Shown: positions 13,001 to 25,671 of the stretch, piece after piece
Position numbering within the stretch: position 1 is the first letter of the stretch
Layout of the letters: every line of letters begins with the position of its first letter
Assembly: GCA_025267735.1 (NCBI GenBank)
Contig: CM046297.1
Coordinates: 26,934,011-26,998,010, forward strand
Length of the DNA: 64,000 bases
DNA from: Mactra quadrangularis
Taxonomy: Eukaryota > Mollusca > Bivalvia > Venerida > Mactridae
Reading direction: 5' to 3'
Translations under genes and position numbers: made by a program
The notes under the pieces: model-generated
Told to the model about the DNA's origin: nothing
What the model saw: only the letters and a program-made list of their open reading frames with translations
The model's database searches: none

Positions 13001-16000
13001 CGTGTGATAGCATTGATTAGATAACGGACACTATCTATGAAAACAAATTTGCCAAAAACAGTACTTATCACTGTTAGGACCATAAAATCTATGGTCTTAC
13101 TAGCGCAGTGGTCTTAATATATAGTCACATTACTAAAATGTAAGCATTTGGGACCACAATAATGTGAAATAACGCACAATTATGCAATTATTAAGGTGTG
13201 TGTTATAATACATGTATATCTTAGAAATCTAAATTCATCTTTGTGTTGATCTTGATCTTAGTCAGTAACATGTTTAACCTTTTAATAATTCTATTTACCA
13301 CTAAAACCGTCGTTTGTTATAATGTTTTATATCCATAACTGAAAACTTGTAAATAGTATGTTATTGTCTATTAAAGAGATGTAAGAGTAAGAGAACAGAA
13401 CATTATTTACCTTTAAATTACGTTTAAACAGAACACCATCTTTCTGGAACATTAGTAATACTAATCCAAGGTAACTATACTTGTCACCGTCATACATACT
13501 ATCTATATTTTCAAATAATACTTCTGTAATATAAAGTAGATGCATATGTATAGTAATCTAACATCTAAATGTTTTCAGTGCCTGTAATTTTTTGTTTGTC
13601 GTAAATTTAATTTATGTATATCTTTCTCGACAAGAAGTTTTCTCTGTTTGATAATAAAAGGAACAGAATCAACAAACAACATGAATTTGAATTGAAAATG
13701 GTCATTTTTATTTAATGACATCAAACAAATATATACATAATATATACATATAATTTAAACCATGAATCATGAATAAAATTATCAAAACAGGAAACTGTTT
13801 TTAATATCAAAGATTGAGGGGTATACCATTATGCCGCATCAACAAATATATACATAATATATACATATAATTTAAACCATGAATCATGAATAAAATTATC
13901 AAAACATGAAACTGTTTTTAATATCATAGATTGAGGGGTATAACATTATGCCCATTCTTAAAACAACATAAATGGAATAATAAACTGTCATAAAATTAAT
14001 GAACAAAAACAAAATTAAAGCAATGGACAATATCATATCATTTGAAATCAATGTAAAAAAGTTTGCTATATAACAACAAAATTATATTCAGTGAAACACA
14101 TATAACATAAAATCAAATGCTAGGGTGAGGTGGGAGGGAAACAATTAGTCTAATTTCAGATTCTTAACGAAGATAAAATAGCGGACGTACTTAATGCATA
14201 AACTAATTAGTTGCGCACTTAATCCATAATTTTTTTAATTATTCGTACCCAGACTTTTTCGTACCCAGGTTATACCAGGAATACGAAAGTATCCATAAAA
14301 TAATTTATTTGACAATAAATGTTTATTTATGTATATCTTTCTCGACAAGAAGTTTTCTCTGTTTGATAATAAAAGGAACAGAATCAACAAACAACATGGA
14401 TTTGAATTGAAAATGGTCATTTTTATTAAATAACATCAAACAAATATATACATAATATATACATATAATTTAAACCATGAATCATGAATAAAATTATCAA
14501 AACATGAAACTGTTTTTTAATATCAAAGATTGAGGGGTATAACATTATGCCACAAAATTGTGGCAACTGAATGTGGACACAATTACCCCAAACTTAATTT
14601 CTTACTATTTATGCTTAAGATATCACACAGTTACAAATATAAATGGAAATATTTCCTGGTATTATTGCTAGATATTGTATCGAAGTGACAAAAATATGTA
14701 CAATTGACTAAAACGTACCAATAGTTCTAAATGATGTATGTACGCTTAGCAATATATGTAATTGTAATTTATGGGATCATACAATGAAGCCAAAAAAAAA
14801 CTTTTCGTCGTTCTAGAACTTTTAATGTTACCAAAGTCCCCGATCCAACCATGATTGATATAACAAACAAGAAGGCCTCAAGGTGTTTGATCACAATTTT
14901 ATAACCACTTGTAAACATGTTTAATAAATTAATGTACCTTACCTATTGGTCTTTCAAAGAATTGAGATCCAATTAGAAGAAATGGATCTTTGCTTATACA
15001 TAAAGCACAACACTGAGGGAATCCGAGTTTTGAGTTGTGTGCTTTAGAGGCTTTATCTATTTCATTTTTAGACAAATCTTTCTCTGACGCAGACACGTGA
15101 CGTGCTAACATCAGACGTCTTTCAGTTATCAATATATCTGAATAAATACAAAAACATCAATTAAATACGTTATCTAAAGGTACATCAAACTTATTAAATA
15201 TATTACTGTGAAATCTGTGAAAGTAATTGTAATACTAGTAAGCTCAAATGACTGTTGTTTGTTGTACGTATATTGAATCCTTTAGAATAATCTCTTCAAA
15301 CGTTTAGATTTAGATTGGTTGTGCGACATGATCATTGCTAAAGGTTTAACTTGACATGAATACTTTGCAAATATCAATGCGTTATTTAAATATTGAATGA
15401 AGGTACTATTTCCACAGCCTGTGTGTGGACTCAAGAGTACAGTATGGCATATTTAATCCGATAATCTCCCCCTATTAATAGAAATTTCATGGTTTTGAAA
15501 AATTGGTATTTTTATCATCGTTGTAAAAGACAGACCTTCTCATCAGTATTGTATTACGTTTATTTGATTCAACTTTCGTCACCATAGCTGTCTTTCAAAT
15601 GTATATAAAAGGGCTTTCACTCATTTTATGCGACTGACATTATATACTATCGTGTTTGTCGGATTGTACAAAGATTGTATCATTTAAATGAAGTATATAT
15701 AAAATGTAAATGATGTCGGGAATGAATTGCTTGATTTTTAGCAACTGTGTATAAAAGCTAGATTATCTATAGCATTTACTGATTTCAAACCTCTACAAGA
15801 TTATTTTTTCAACTGTATACTTACCATCTGTGTTACAGTCCACTATTCTGTCTTTTGCAAACAATGGGTATGGTGTTAGTTTACTAAAACATTGATCAAA
15901 TACATTTTGTCTTATAGTTATAATAATTCTAACTCCGGTACGACCATCTGTGTCCCTACTTGTTGCATATATCTGAAAAGAGAGATGGTACCAAGTTATC

Positions 16001-19000
16001 TGAGAGTATTGAATATACATTCTTGGGAACACAATGTTTGGTTTTACAAAATTTCCACTATTATATGTATGTTTTATTTGGGTGCCCAAAAGATAGCAGT
16101 CAATCGGAGTTAAGGTTATTTTCTCAGGCTATATAAACCCTGAGGAAAGAAATGTTAATTTCTTAATCAAATTCCTTGGTATATATCACTTCAGATGTTT
16201 ATACTGCATTCCAAACAAAAACATGACTGTGAATGAAAAGTAGCTAAGTAATAGTTACTGTGCAAAATTGTAAAACATGTTCTAGGTATACGATGTACAA
16301 ATGGACCAGCTTGTCTTACTTCTATATGTTACACGATAGACAATGATGTAAAAATAAGAGAAAACGAAAACGCCTTTGGTAATATGTAACTAATTAAGTT
16401 TGTTATTACCTGTTGAAATTTGGTTTCCCATCTCTGCAACAATTCTTCGTCATATGATCCACTGCCAAATATATCATCAAGTAGTACCACACTAACTGTA
16501 CGTGGATCAATAAATGCCCACTGATCAGGAGAGGTTACAAGTAAACACTCATCTTCATCAAACATAGCTACCATTAGAGCTATGCCTGTTGTTGTTTTCC
16601 CATCGCCTATACCCCCTGAAATTGAAATAACAATCGCTTTACGTCAGACATTTCCACAACTTGGTTGATAAGATTTCCACAACTTGGTTGATAAGATTTG
16701 GACAATTAATCAATCGGATCAATTTAGATCAATGATGACAACACATTTTAAACTTTCGGAAATGGCATTACACAGATATTGTAAATCACGTAAAATCACT
16801 TTTGTTCATTAATATGCTATGCACAAACAAAACATAATGTATTTACATAAAAAATTCCATTTCTTGCAAGGCCTAACATGGTTAGTGATTAAGCAATTTT
16901 AGGCCATGAATTTACTTTAAATGGAGAATGTAAACTTCTCTAGTAGTTCTCTAGTAGTTAAAGAACATAGAAGTCTTGACAAGTGTAATCAATTATAAAG
17001 CATCAAAAATGCCCCTGTCAAACAAATATTAATTTTGCTCAAGAATAAAATGATCTTTGTAAATCATATCAAACAAACCTATATTACCTTTCAGTATAAC
17101 GAATCCGTGCTTGAAAAGTTTGTCTTGTGCTCTTTGGAATATCTTTGTTCGTACAAATACCTTTGGATTTCTATGTCGCTGTAAGAACCTCATTGTCATT
17201 TCTACAATGCAGCATATATAAACAAGGGTCAATTTGATATTTTTATATTTTGTTTGTTTGTCTGTTTGTCAGCCTGTAAGCTTTGGATTAAGTCATGAAG
17301 GAAATGTCTATGTTAAACATAAATGTACGACGGTGTCATAATAACATTTTGTTTTAAAATTTGAACTTCAAAGATTTTGTTTGCAACGGGAATGGCAAAA
17401 ATAGGGCTACACAAAGTTATTTTCATACTTCCCCGGGTTTTGAATGATCATAGTATTAAAATTTATATCATTTATATTTACGGCAATGTTCCTTCCGAAA
17501 AAGTGTAGCACATTATTTATTTGACGGAAATTACTAGTTACCAAATTGCCAATATACGAATTTTACCAATGTAAGTATTTCATTTGAGTAACCTAAATTG
17601 CTAATTTCTAATAGCCGTCATATATACATGCATTTTGATTATAAAAATACGTAAGTACACCTATTAAATATAAAAATTGCTTACCCTTCCTCTCTTTTAT
17701 ATTTTCACCACCTTGCTTCGCTGGTGCTGAAATACAAAACACATATACGTAAGATCCACCATATTGCTGGTCAATAATGCAAGAAATGCTTAACGAAATA
17801 GAGCGAGTGATTTGTACTCCTAATCTCTGAGTGTGTTAAATAAAACCATACCTATACGTCTGTCGCCAGAGTCGTCAGCCCATCTATTTAAAACACCAAG
17901 AAATTGCTCTCGTTCCACAGCTTTTACTGGTTCAATTTTCATTGCATCTATTATTTTAAGTAATTCTGGTCCTCTTTTTTCACCAGTCAATCGCATTGCA
18001 ACCTACAAACATAACGTGATATTGGGTAAGTGAATATTACCTTAAAGTTAATTAACCTGGCTGACATAAGAATTCTTTCACAGAACAAACTTGTAAGGTA
18101 TTTCTTAATACCATTAAAAGAAACAAATGACTATCATAGTGAGATGTCGAGTATTTGAACGAAAATTTACTTAATGAATACATAAATGGGAAATACCGAA
18201 GCGACAATTATATTTGAAAATCAGTCACGTGTACATACTAAACCCATATAATTGTTAATTGGATCACAAAAAAGCGGACTCGATAGTGTTTAATATCAGT
18301 TGTAAAAACTTGTTCCACAATTCAGCTAAATTAATAAATAAGATATAACCACAATTATTAACTACCTCTTTGAATTCATCCACTTTACGATCAAATTCCT
18401 CATCGTATAAAGCAGGTAAAGAAAGGTTAATTAGGAAGTTACGGACGTCTCTTATTCTTGCAATGTCAGCAGTTTCACTAACATCCTCAGGGAGTGGTTT
18501 GCGTTTCCATATAAAGTCATTAGGTCGCCTTAATGAACATATGTGACGCAGAAACCAGAAAAGTAAGGCAGGGTCTAATTCTTGTATGTCTGCTTTAGTT
18601 TCATCGTCGTCTGGGAACAGTATGTCCATTCTAAAATAAAATTATCATCAATAAGTACGAAAAGTTTAATTCAGCTGTTTATTTTATATCAGCGGACCAT
18701 AGAAATAAAAAGTAATTGCAATTCTGTAAACAAGCATTAAAGCATTGTCCTAAGTTTATTGTGCATTTTTATATCACAATTTATACGCAATAATGTTTTT
18801 AGGAAATCTTAACTGTCTGATTGTTCTGAATATATTGGTATTTCACTCAAAATTCGTAGCTTTATCTTTATACGTATTACATATTTATATTTGGCACTTT
18901 ATCCGTCGCATTTGTTCACAAGACAGTTGTCAAGGTTCTTATTCAGCCAGTTTGATAGCGCGTCGGGATTCCGAATCACATGTCACGAAGGGGGTACGTG

Positions 19001-22000
19001 TCCCAGCTTGGGAGGTTATACCCTTCCATAATAATTTGACAATAATGGCAGTTTTCGTCCATTAATAAAGTATATGGAGACGTTTCCAGCCTTGTGGGGG
19101 AAAGGTAGGTGCGTACTGGTTATAGATGAGGTCCAGGATAGCTAGGTTATGTGAGCTGGACACCGTAAAATGACATAAATTGTGTTGACACGGTGTTAAA
19201 CCCAATAAAAAATCAGCCAGTTCCAATCAGCATTTCTATGCAACTGAAGGTTTGTGTCCGTTTATCAATACCGTGCGATGTGTAATCTATTGGTTTGTGT
19301 ATATACTTACCTCTTACTGATAAGTTCATAAGTTGATGCAGCGTTCTTAAGTCTACGTTTATTGGCTGACAAGAATTGGTACAGTTTCTTTGGAGGTTGT
19401 TGTCGTTCCATGTAATTAAAAAACGCTAATCTCAACAAGTCTGAACCAACTTTTGCCACTATCTTTGCCAGTCGTACATAGTTAGTTTCACTTTTTGAAA
19501 ACTACAAAATAAATCATTTTACAAATACTGATAAAGCCAATAACTATGGCTGTCACAATACGTCAGAAGCGTACCGCGATATTTTGCAATACGCTAGCAT
19601 CGTGATATGTATCACGATAAATTGTGGGCTTTTAGATTCGTAGTTCCTCCGATTTATTTAACAGAAAAACTGCAAATATTATATGCAGCTACTGATAGAA
19701 TCTAGCCTCTTTAAGTATTTACGGTCATTTAGGACTGAGACGCGCCCAATCGGTTAAATTCTTGCAACTTCAGGTTAGATGGAATGAACAATGGGAACTG
19801 ACTTTTCGCTACTTTTATTTCGCGAAGGGAAGAAATTTTCAATGTAATAAAAAATATCGCCAAATACCGGTACATTAAAAACGTACCGCGGTACGTATTG
19901 CTGCAGCTGCGTATTGCAATATACCGGTATACCGGTATATCGTGACAGCCCTACCAATAACTCAACAAAAATATATATTGTTATCCAAAAGGCTATTCAA
20001 AATCATTATCTTTGGGACGGGAAGTTTTGCCATTAGATAGTTTCTATGGCAACTGTATTGCCTACCTCTGTATCAAATGAGACTGTTGTCAGTCACTGAC
20101 GAGGGTTTGTTCTTTGTATCAGGTTTCAACTTTGCGTTCAATGATTTAAGTAAATCAATGGAACGTGATATGGACAATAGACCTCTGGGATATGACTGTA
20201 AATATACTGACGTATGATTTTGGTTTCTGAAGTCAGTAATGTAATTCTAAACCCTTTTCTGCGCAAATTTAGTGGTAGTAAATTATCAAAATGCATACGT
20301 ATTACTAATGTCAAAGTTTTATGTCCTTAAATAGAACACGTGCTGTTTGTTTTATCTACTCACAGTGGTTTTAGTCTTCTTTTTCACGATAGCATTGCTT
20401 CTTCTAGCGAACTCATCAGCTCTCAGAGTAGTTTGAATTGTTGGTCTGTCTACCAGCTTTTTAGTTTTGTCCGAATTGGATTGAAGTTTACTTCCATGGA
20501 CTAAAAGTGTATAGTTACGCATACTATTAAAAGGTAAATTCTTAATTACAGCAACCGAGGTGCTTTTTCTATTCTATGGTGATCATTTACTTCTTAGTTA
20601 AATGCTACCGAGGCGCAGTGTTAAGAGTAGGGTTTTTAATCCGGAAGGTCCGGATTCGATTTCTGTCTGCAGCTGGTTTAAGTCTTGTGGGAAAGTATCA
20701 ACTGATGTCTTCATGTGGTAATTGTGTATTCTTCTTGAAGGAACGTTGGTTTTATGCGTAAACTTTAATTAAATATCTTACTGATAATTATCATGTATTT
20801 AATGCAAATTTACCCTTAATTATTAATGTTTTTTTGTAAAATGACGAAATACGTGTATGAAAGAGCAATGTGTTCAAATGATGATGATATTTACTAGCGA
20901 TATTATTATAATGAAAATTTACAATTACTACTTGGAAAAATTACAAACCACGTGGTGATGTCCTCGGCATCTTCACAGTTTTGAATACAGTAGACTGTTG
21001 CCATGATGCTGGGACACGCCCATTCTTAACAACTAGATTATTAGAAATCGGTTGTGGTGGAGCGTTTTCGTTCTCATTCAATCTTGAAGTACTTTGCAGT
21101 ATTGCACGCTTTGGTCTCTGGGGTAACTGAAATGTAATGAAATCTCACAGTTTGAAATCACATGAAATATAACACACAAAAAAACTGGTTTATTGAAAGC
21201 CTTTGGTAGTATTAGATGTTGCTACATGAATATCAGCATGTTCAACGTATTTGTAGAAATAACTAATTAAGTTGCCGGAACCACATACTGAAAACGTGAC
21301 CGACGAACTTCTAAAATGCTATGAGTTCTTACCACTATCCAATAATGTATAATGATCATGCCTGTGTTGTAGTTGAGTTTGTAATGCACAAAGAAACATA
21401 TATATCTCAAATAAGATGCATCAAGTAATAGCAATTCTTTCAAAATGCATTGTTTCTAATTAATTTCGTTGATGAATTGAGGAGTGTATTTAAGGTACTT
21501 ACTTCATCATCCTTTTTATTGACATTTGCATCAACTGAACAACTTTTACCCCAACCACCATCATCTTTATCATTATCAGCGTCACCACTGTGGTTGTCGC
21601 CAATTTCATCATCAGCATGTCCCTTGTGCAATACGGTCTAAAATAGCAAATACGAGAATCAGTACCAGTGCTTAAATATCTGAGTGTAATGTCAGATCAT
21701 ATTCTGCTTAAATGAAACACAAAGATAGCTTTTGCAGTAAATTATTTACATTCTATCAAAGTTGATACATTTTGTTCATCTTTATCTATTTCTAGTGACT
21801 GTATTTGCTGTTATATTTGCATCAAAATAGCAGCGATTTTATATAACAGGAATTTGTAACGATAAGTAAATGTAATAGATTTTCATCAATTTTCACTTTC
21901 GACCTATACGGAAAATAAGTAAGTTTTAATAAAGATGTTCACATGAATTTTTGTTCCAGTACCATTCAAATTGACATAAATGTTAGGAAAAATGTGTTTC

Positions 22001-23296
22001 TATATGATTTTGAGGTAAATTACGCTCACAGACTGTTTCACAAAATAATGCATTTTCCCGCCAATCTGCCATTTTTAGCCCCATTTTACATCACGTAAGA
22101 CATATTTTCGATCATAATTGCAACACTTTTTTTGTCGAGAAACATTCACAAGTCGCATGGAAGGCAAGTACAAAAACATAAATCAAGTATTTAAACTCCG
22201 GAATAGTTTGTACAGCCTGCTTTAACTAATTATAGACAGTGACGACCGAGAAAATTCAAAAAGCACTTCGTTATAAATCCCCGTTATATAGAATCCCTGG
22301 AAAATAGTTATTAGTTTATAACGTTATATATATAGCTATAATTCTGATCAGTGCGTGTTGCGTTGTAAATCTTTAAAATTTGACATATTAATACTATATT
22401 GTAATGCATTCAAATATAGATAAAGATAAAGAAGATCAATATTTACCAGTTGTCTGGGATCTCGTTCAGTTGTAGGGGACAACTCACGACCTTCAGGTGG
22501 GGCTCTAGCGTTTGTATTCTTGGGGTCATTTTTGTCCTCCTTCTGTGTATGTTCCGCATCACTGGCTGTGAAAAAAAATATTTGTATTGCTAAGTATTAT
22601 ATTCTCTAATCATACATAGATTACGGGGTGAATCAAACCTATTGGAGCATATTATATTCAAACTTGAGGTTCTACTTTTATAATGCGGCATTTAAAACCC
22701 AAAAAGTTTTGCTTTGAACTAATGCCAATATACGGTGTTTAGTTCAGACCATGTATACCTTTTCGCCAGTGAATGAAATAATTGGAATCGTCACAAATAC
22801 GTTTTACACTAGGTCCACATATTAGTCTGAGTTTACTGGTAACGAAATAACATTTTGTTATTTTCGAACGCTTACGCAAACTTCAGTGTGTTTATATGAA
22901 ATTATATAAAAAATGTGGCTTCAAACTCACTGGACTCCATGCTGGATTGAGTTGACTCTATCATCGAGCCGAAAAATGATTTCTTAATATACGTGAAATT
23001 ATTGTAAAACGCTGAAGTTAACACTTTGAAAATTTTTGTCCGTCTATCAACATACCTTGTATATTGCTTGAGTTTATATCATTTTTATTTCTTCCGATAA
23101 AGTCGCCAAGACCTTCCTCAGTTTCTTGGACCAACTGTTGTGGCTGAAATTTATCATCTTCTATGTCACGTGATGATATGTCGTCAGAACGAGGCTGCTC
23201 AGTAATATCATATTCTCTGTTTGAAGCCCCGGAAGCCACTTGACGTTCTAAAATATCCTGAGTTGGTGACGATGTACGATTAATCTCGGCAGTCAT
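7344..23296 (-). CDS. HEPN-nSTAND3-ankyrin protein, gene A
   Basis: I built 23 coding exons (high to low): 23296-23056, 22957-22931, 22565-22447, 21637-21503, 21126-20949, 20500-20364, 19501-19311, 18630-18366, 18002-17852, 17726-17685, 17201-17088, 16615-16410, 15972-15825, 15137-14943, 13523-13411, 12976-12748, 11932-11817, 11369-11211, 10884-10785, 10090-9822, 9511-9349, 8774-8616, 7882-7344. All junctions are GT..AG and in phase; the sum is 3996 nt (1331 aa). Residues 1-279 are polar and probably disordered; 280-431 are HEPN (DZIP3 type); 534-541 are Walker A GGIGDGKT; 576-581 are Walker B VVLLDD, followed by IFG; 603-955 are the sensor and C-terminal STAND part; ankyrin repeats and a C-terminal module follow. 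This is a probable cytosolic NLR-like switch protein. Several donors are possible for the 9822 exon end (9822, 9828 or 9831). Function is inferred from architecture only. Confidence 0.85.
11211..15137 (-). other. Gene A C-terminal STAND (winged-helix/helical) region
   Basis: Exons 15137-14943, 13523-13411, 12976-12748, 11932-11817 and 11369-11211. Recognisable nSTAND3 blocks are LGFPQCCALC with a following FFERPI, and ECYTFSHESV with a following ERHPQEVLE. The YTFSHESV block is the family's conserved FSHxS motif that follows the winged helix. Gene A has an intron between 11369 and 11817 that gene B lacks. Confidence 0.75.
13611..14551. repeat. Direct repeats of about 225 bp in a gene A intron
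   Basis: 13611-13835 and 14326-14551 are near-identical direct copies (starting TTTATGTATATCTTTCTCGA, ending GAGGGGTATA..CATTATGCC). The 3' half of the first copy is duplicated again in tandem at about 13838-13952. They lie between the coding exons 13523-13411 and 15137-14943. The element type is not recognised. Confidence 0.75.
15825..17201 (-). other. Gene A nSTAND3 P-loop NTPase core
   Basis: Exons 17201-17088, 16615-16410 and 15972-15825. PKVFVRT and GFVILKG precede Walker A GGIGDGKTTT. The split glycine codon of the P-loop spans an intron (G|GG). Walker B is VVLLDDIFG, the usual nSTAND3 form with a double Asp followed by FG. VRIIITIRQ is the sensor strand after it. All residues expected for ATP binding are present. 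Confidence 0.85.
16651..16696. repeat. Two-copy 23-bp tandem duplication
   Basis: TTTCCACAACTTGGTTGATA plus AGA occurs twice without a gap, in the intron just upstream (minus strand) of the Walker A/B exon of gene A. Confidence 0.8.
18366..19501 (-). other. Gene A HEPN (DZIP3-type) domain, two exons
   Basis: Exons 19501-19311 and 18630-18366 encode residues about 280-431. The opening ETNYVRLAKIV, the central LDPALLFWFLRHIC and the downstream ADIARIRDVRN match the conserved skeleton of the HEPN domain found in DZIP3-like and molluscan STAND proteins. The HEPN RNase signature R(x4-6)H is broken: after Arg406-Asn407 the His position is Leu412. Both exons have exactly the same length as in gene B (191 and 265 nt). 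Confidence 0.75.
18900..19212 (+). repeat. SINE-like element, second family
   Basis: The 3' end GTGTTAAACCCAATAAAAAA resembles the tail of the main SINE (GTTAAACCCAACAAA), but the upstream part (GTACGTGTCCCAGCTTGGG, then AGCTGGACACCGTAAAATG) differs. The 5' limit is uncertain. It lies in a gene A intron. Confidence 0.45.
19545..19953. mobile_element. Non-autonomous hAT element (MITE)
   Basis: The 409-bp element has terminal inverted repeats TATGGCTGTCACAATA and, at the other end, a run whose complement reads TAGGGCTGTCACGATA. It is flanked by perfect 8-bp target duplications CCAATAAC at 19537-19544 and 19954-19961. An 8-bp duplication with this end sequence is diagnostic of the hAT superfamily. 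No transposase frame is present. It lies in the gene A intron just before the first HEPN exon. Confidence 0.88.
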
Positions 23297-25671
23297 CGTT
23301 TACATTTCCATTTCTAAATCGATACCACTGATTAAGTAAGTCATATAAGCGTGTTTTACGTCTATTCAGCACCAATTTTTCAATGATAAGTAATCAACTT
23401 TATATATTACCTTATCTGCATATTATAATTAATGTATTCACTCCATTTTGTTCAGAACGAATTTTAAATATTATGGTTTTATTCCCTTTTGTTTCAAAAA
23501 TTACCTTGCATAATTACGTACTCGCGTACAAATTATTTGACATATTCTTTACATTTCGCCTTCCAAATGTCTGTTTTAGTAAACGTAGTTTCTCCTTTTA
23601 GCGCAATACTTAAGGCTCCTTTAAGTTAATTTTAAATAGTACTGTTATAATGTCAAAACGTTTGTATTTTAATATGAGCCAAAACTAAATCTTATTCACT
23701 AAAAAACCTTAACTAAATATCGCTCTTAACACTTTTTCATTTTTACAAACAAACACAAAGTCAATGTATTTTAACCATTTAATTATCAGTGTAGAAAACT
23801 TGATGATTTTAATCCCGTTGTTTATTTCACAAACTTACTCATAAATATTATTAACTTTTATAGCGTTTCCTTCATTGTTAAATCAACCTACCATAACTTA
23901 CAACCATTGTTCTTAGCGGTATGGATTTGGTATCAAATTTCACTATCGTGTGAACTTTCAATTGTGGCAATATTTATCATATCTTGGTCGATATATATTA
24001 TTGAATATTGTCCGCCTTTCACCAATTTTTATATAGACATTTGTCAAATTTGAAGTGCATTTAATATAATGAAATACTTTAAGCATTTCTTATAAAAATT
24101 AAATAAAATCAGTTTGTATCAATTTGTGTGGCATTTTAAAATGATCAAATAAAAGTTTTATGAATGACATGTGTCACTTTTTATATCCGACATGTCGGTT
24201 TTTGTCTGACACCAGACTATAAAAATTAATGTGGTTTTCTTCTTTATTTATATTAATGTATATTTTGCTAACTGGCTGAAATTAATTTGAAAACCGTACA
24301 AATTTGAAAACATAAGAAAACTAATAGATATCAAAACTATAAAATTTCAACTTTAATAGTTTATTTTTCATCATACTGCGATAGATATGTTGCGAAAGCT
24401 CTCTTGACTTTAAACGCCACAAATAAGACAAATGCGGGATTCGAGTCCTGCAGCCATCATCCATACCCTTCCAAAAATTATTGGTGACAATGTCATTTTT
24501 CTGTGTTGAGAAATTTTTCAGAACTTCATTTGATGCTATAAAAGTACGTGTATCAATAGAAGATAAGTTTATCCAAACATTATACAAAATGGTTGAAAAA
24601 CGACATAGAGTAGTAGAAACAATGATATTGATACAATTTAATTAAATCAAACAACTAAGCTACAATGTTCTTAGGTATCATCAGTGAATGTATTGTGTCA
24701 AGAATGTGCTGTGTTTTTTACGATTAACTGCGTTAATTTTCTTATCCCATAGCCGGCTGTTTAACTCAAAATATTTATCTTTTATTACGATTATAGTGTT
24801 GTAGCACTCTCATCGCTGAATTACATATCTCAATTCATAGGATGGATGCATTGACGAAAACCTTTAGTTTAAACATGGGAGGTCACGCACAAAGGATACA
24901 AGTGGATGAAGCAATTCCTCCTTTAGAGTTCTTGAAATTTTATTGCAAATTGTTGGCTTTTTGAAAATATGTGCTTCTTTTTCGTCTTATACCTTGAAAT
25001 ATATTGTCACTGAAAGCATCCTAGAAGATAAATAAACTACACCAAAGATGTTTAATGCGGCAAAATGTGTTATAGAACTGATGTATGTGTGAGAGTAAAT
25101 GTACATAAACTTGAATGTGTATGAATGTAGTTGACGCTTTGTTTACAATCTGGCCATATGGGTCTCATTTCAGGTCTCTGCTACTCATACACTTCTACGA
25201 AAATCTGGAAATTAGTATATTGCAACTACTCTTGTGTTGTGCGAACTTGTCACTTCCGTTAAACAAATACCTGTTACACAAACGATTCAAGGTAAACTGG
25301 CTGGTTGACCGACTACCAAAAATACTTTATAAATGTAGTTTTCGGCACACCATCCATATGAAACGTAATGTATGATTAAAAAGATGGGAAGACGGGACAC
25401 GTAAAATTAAAACGGTAACATACAAAAAGACTATCAAAAATAAACCATGTAATTTATTCGTGTGATAATTTGTTATACAAAATAACCTACATTTTAGAAC
25501 ACAATGGCGACCGCATGTCAGAGTTTGCAGGTTATAGATTTGAATAAAGTATGGTCATAGTTAACACATTATGTGATAAGCAGATGTCTCATCAAATAAA
25601 GCTGATCATAGAATTCTTCACAATCGACTTAATTATTAGTTGAGCTCTAACTAAATATGTTTTACGAAGCC
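23297..25671. other. Region between STAND genes A and B
   Basis: This must contain the gene A promoter and 5' UTR and the gene B 3' UTR. No further coding sequence or named repeat was recognised. A short ATG-TAA uORF lies just upstream of the gene A ATG (minus strand, ATGGAAATGTAA at about 23300-23312). An 88-codon minus-strand frame at 24321-24587 has no recognisable pattern. Confidence 0.45.

Noticed and set aside
24321..24587. 88-codon minus-strand ORF between the STAND genes
   Set aside because: No recognisable motif, no paralogous counterpart and no splice support.
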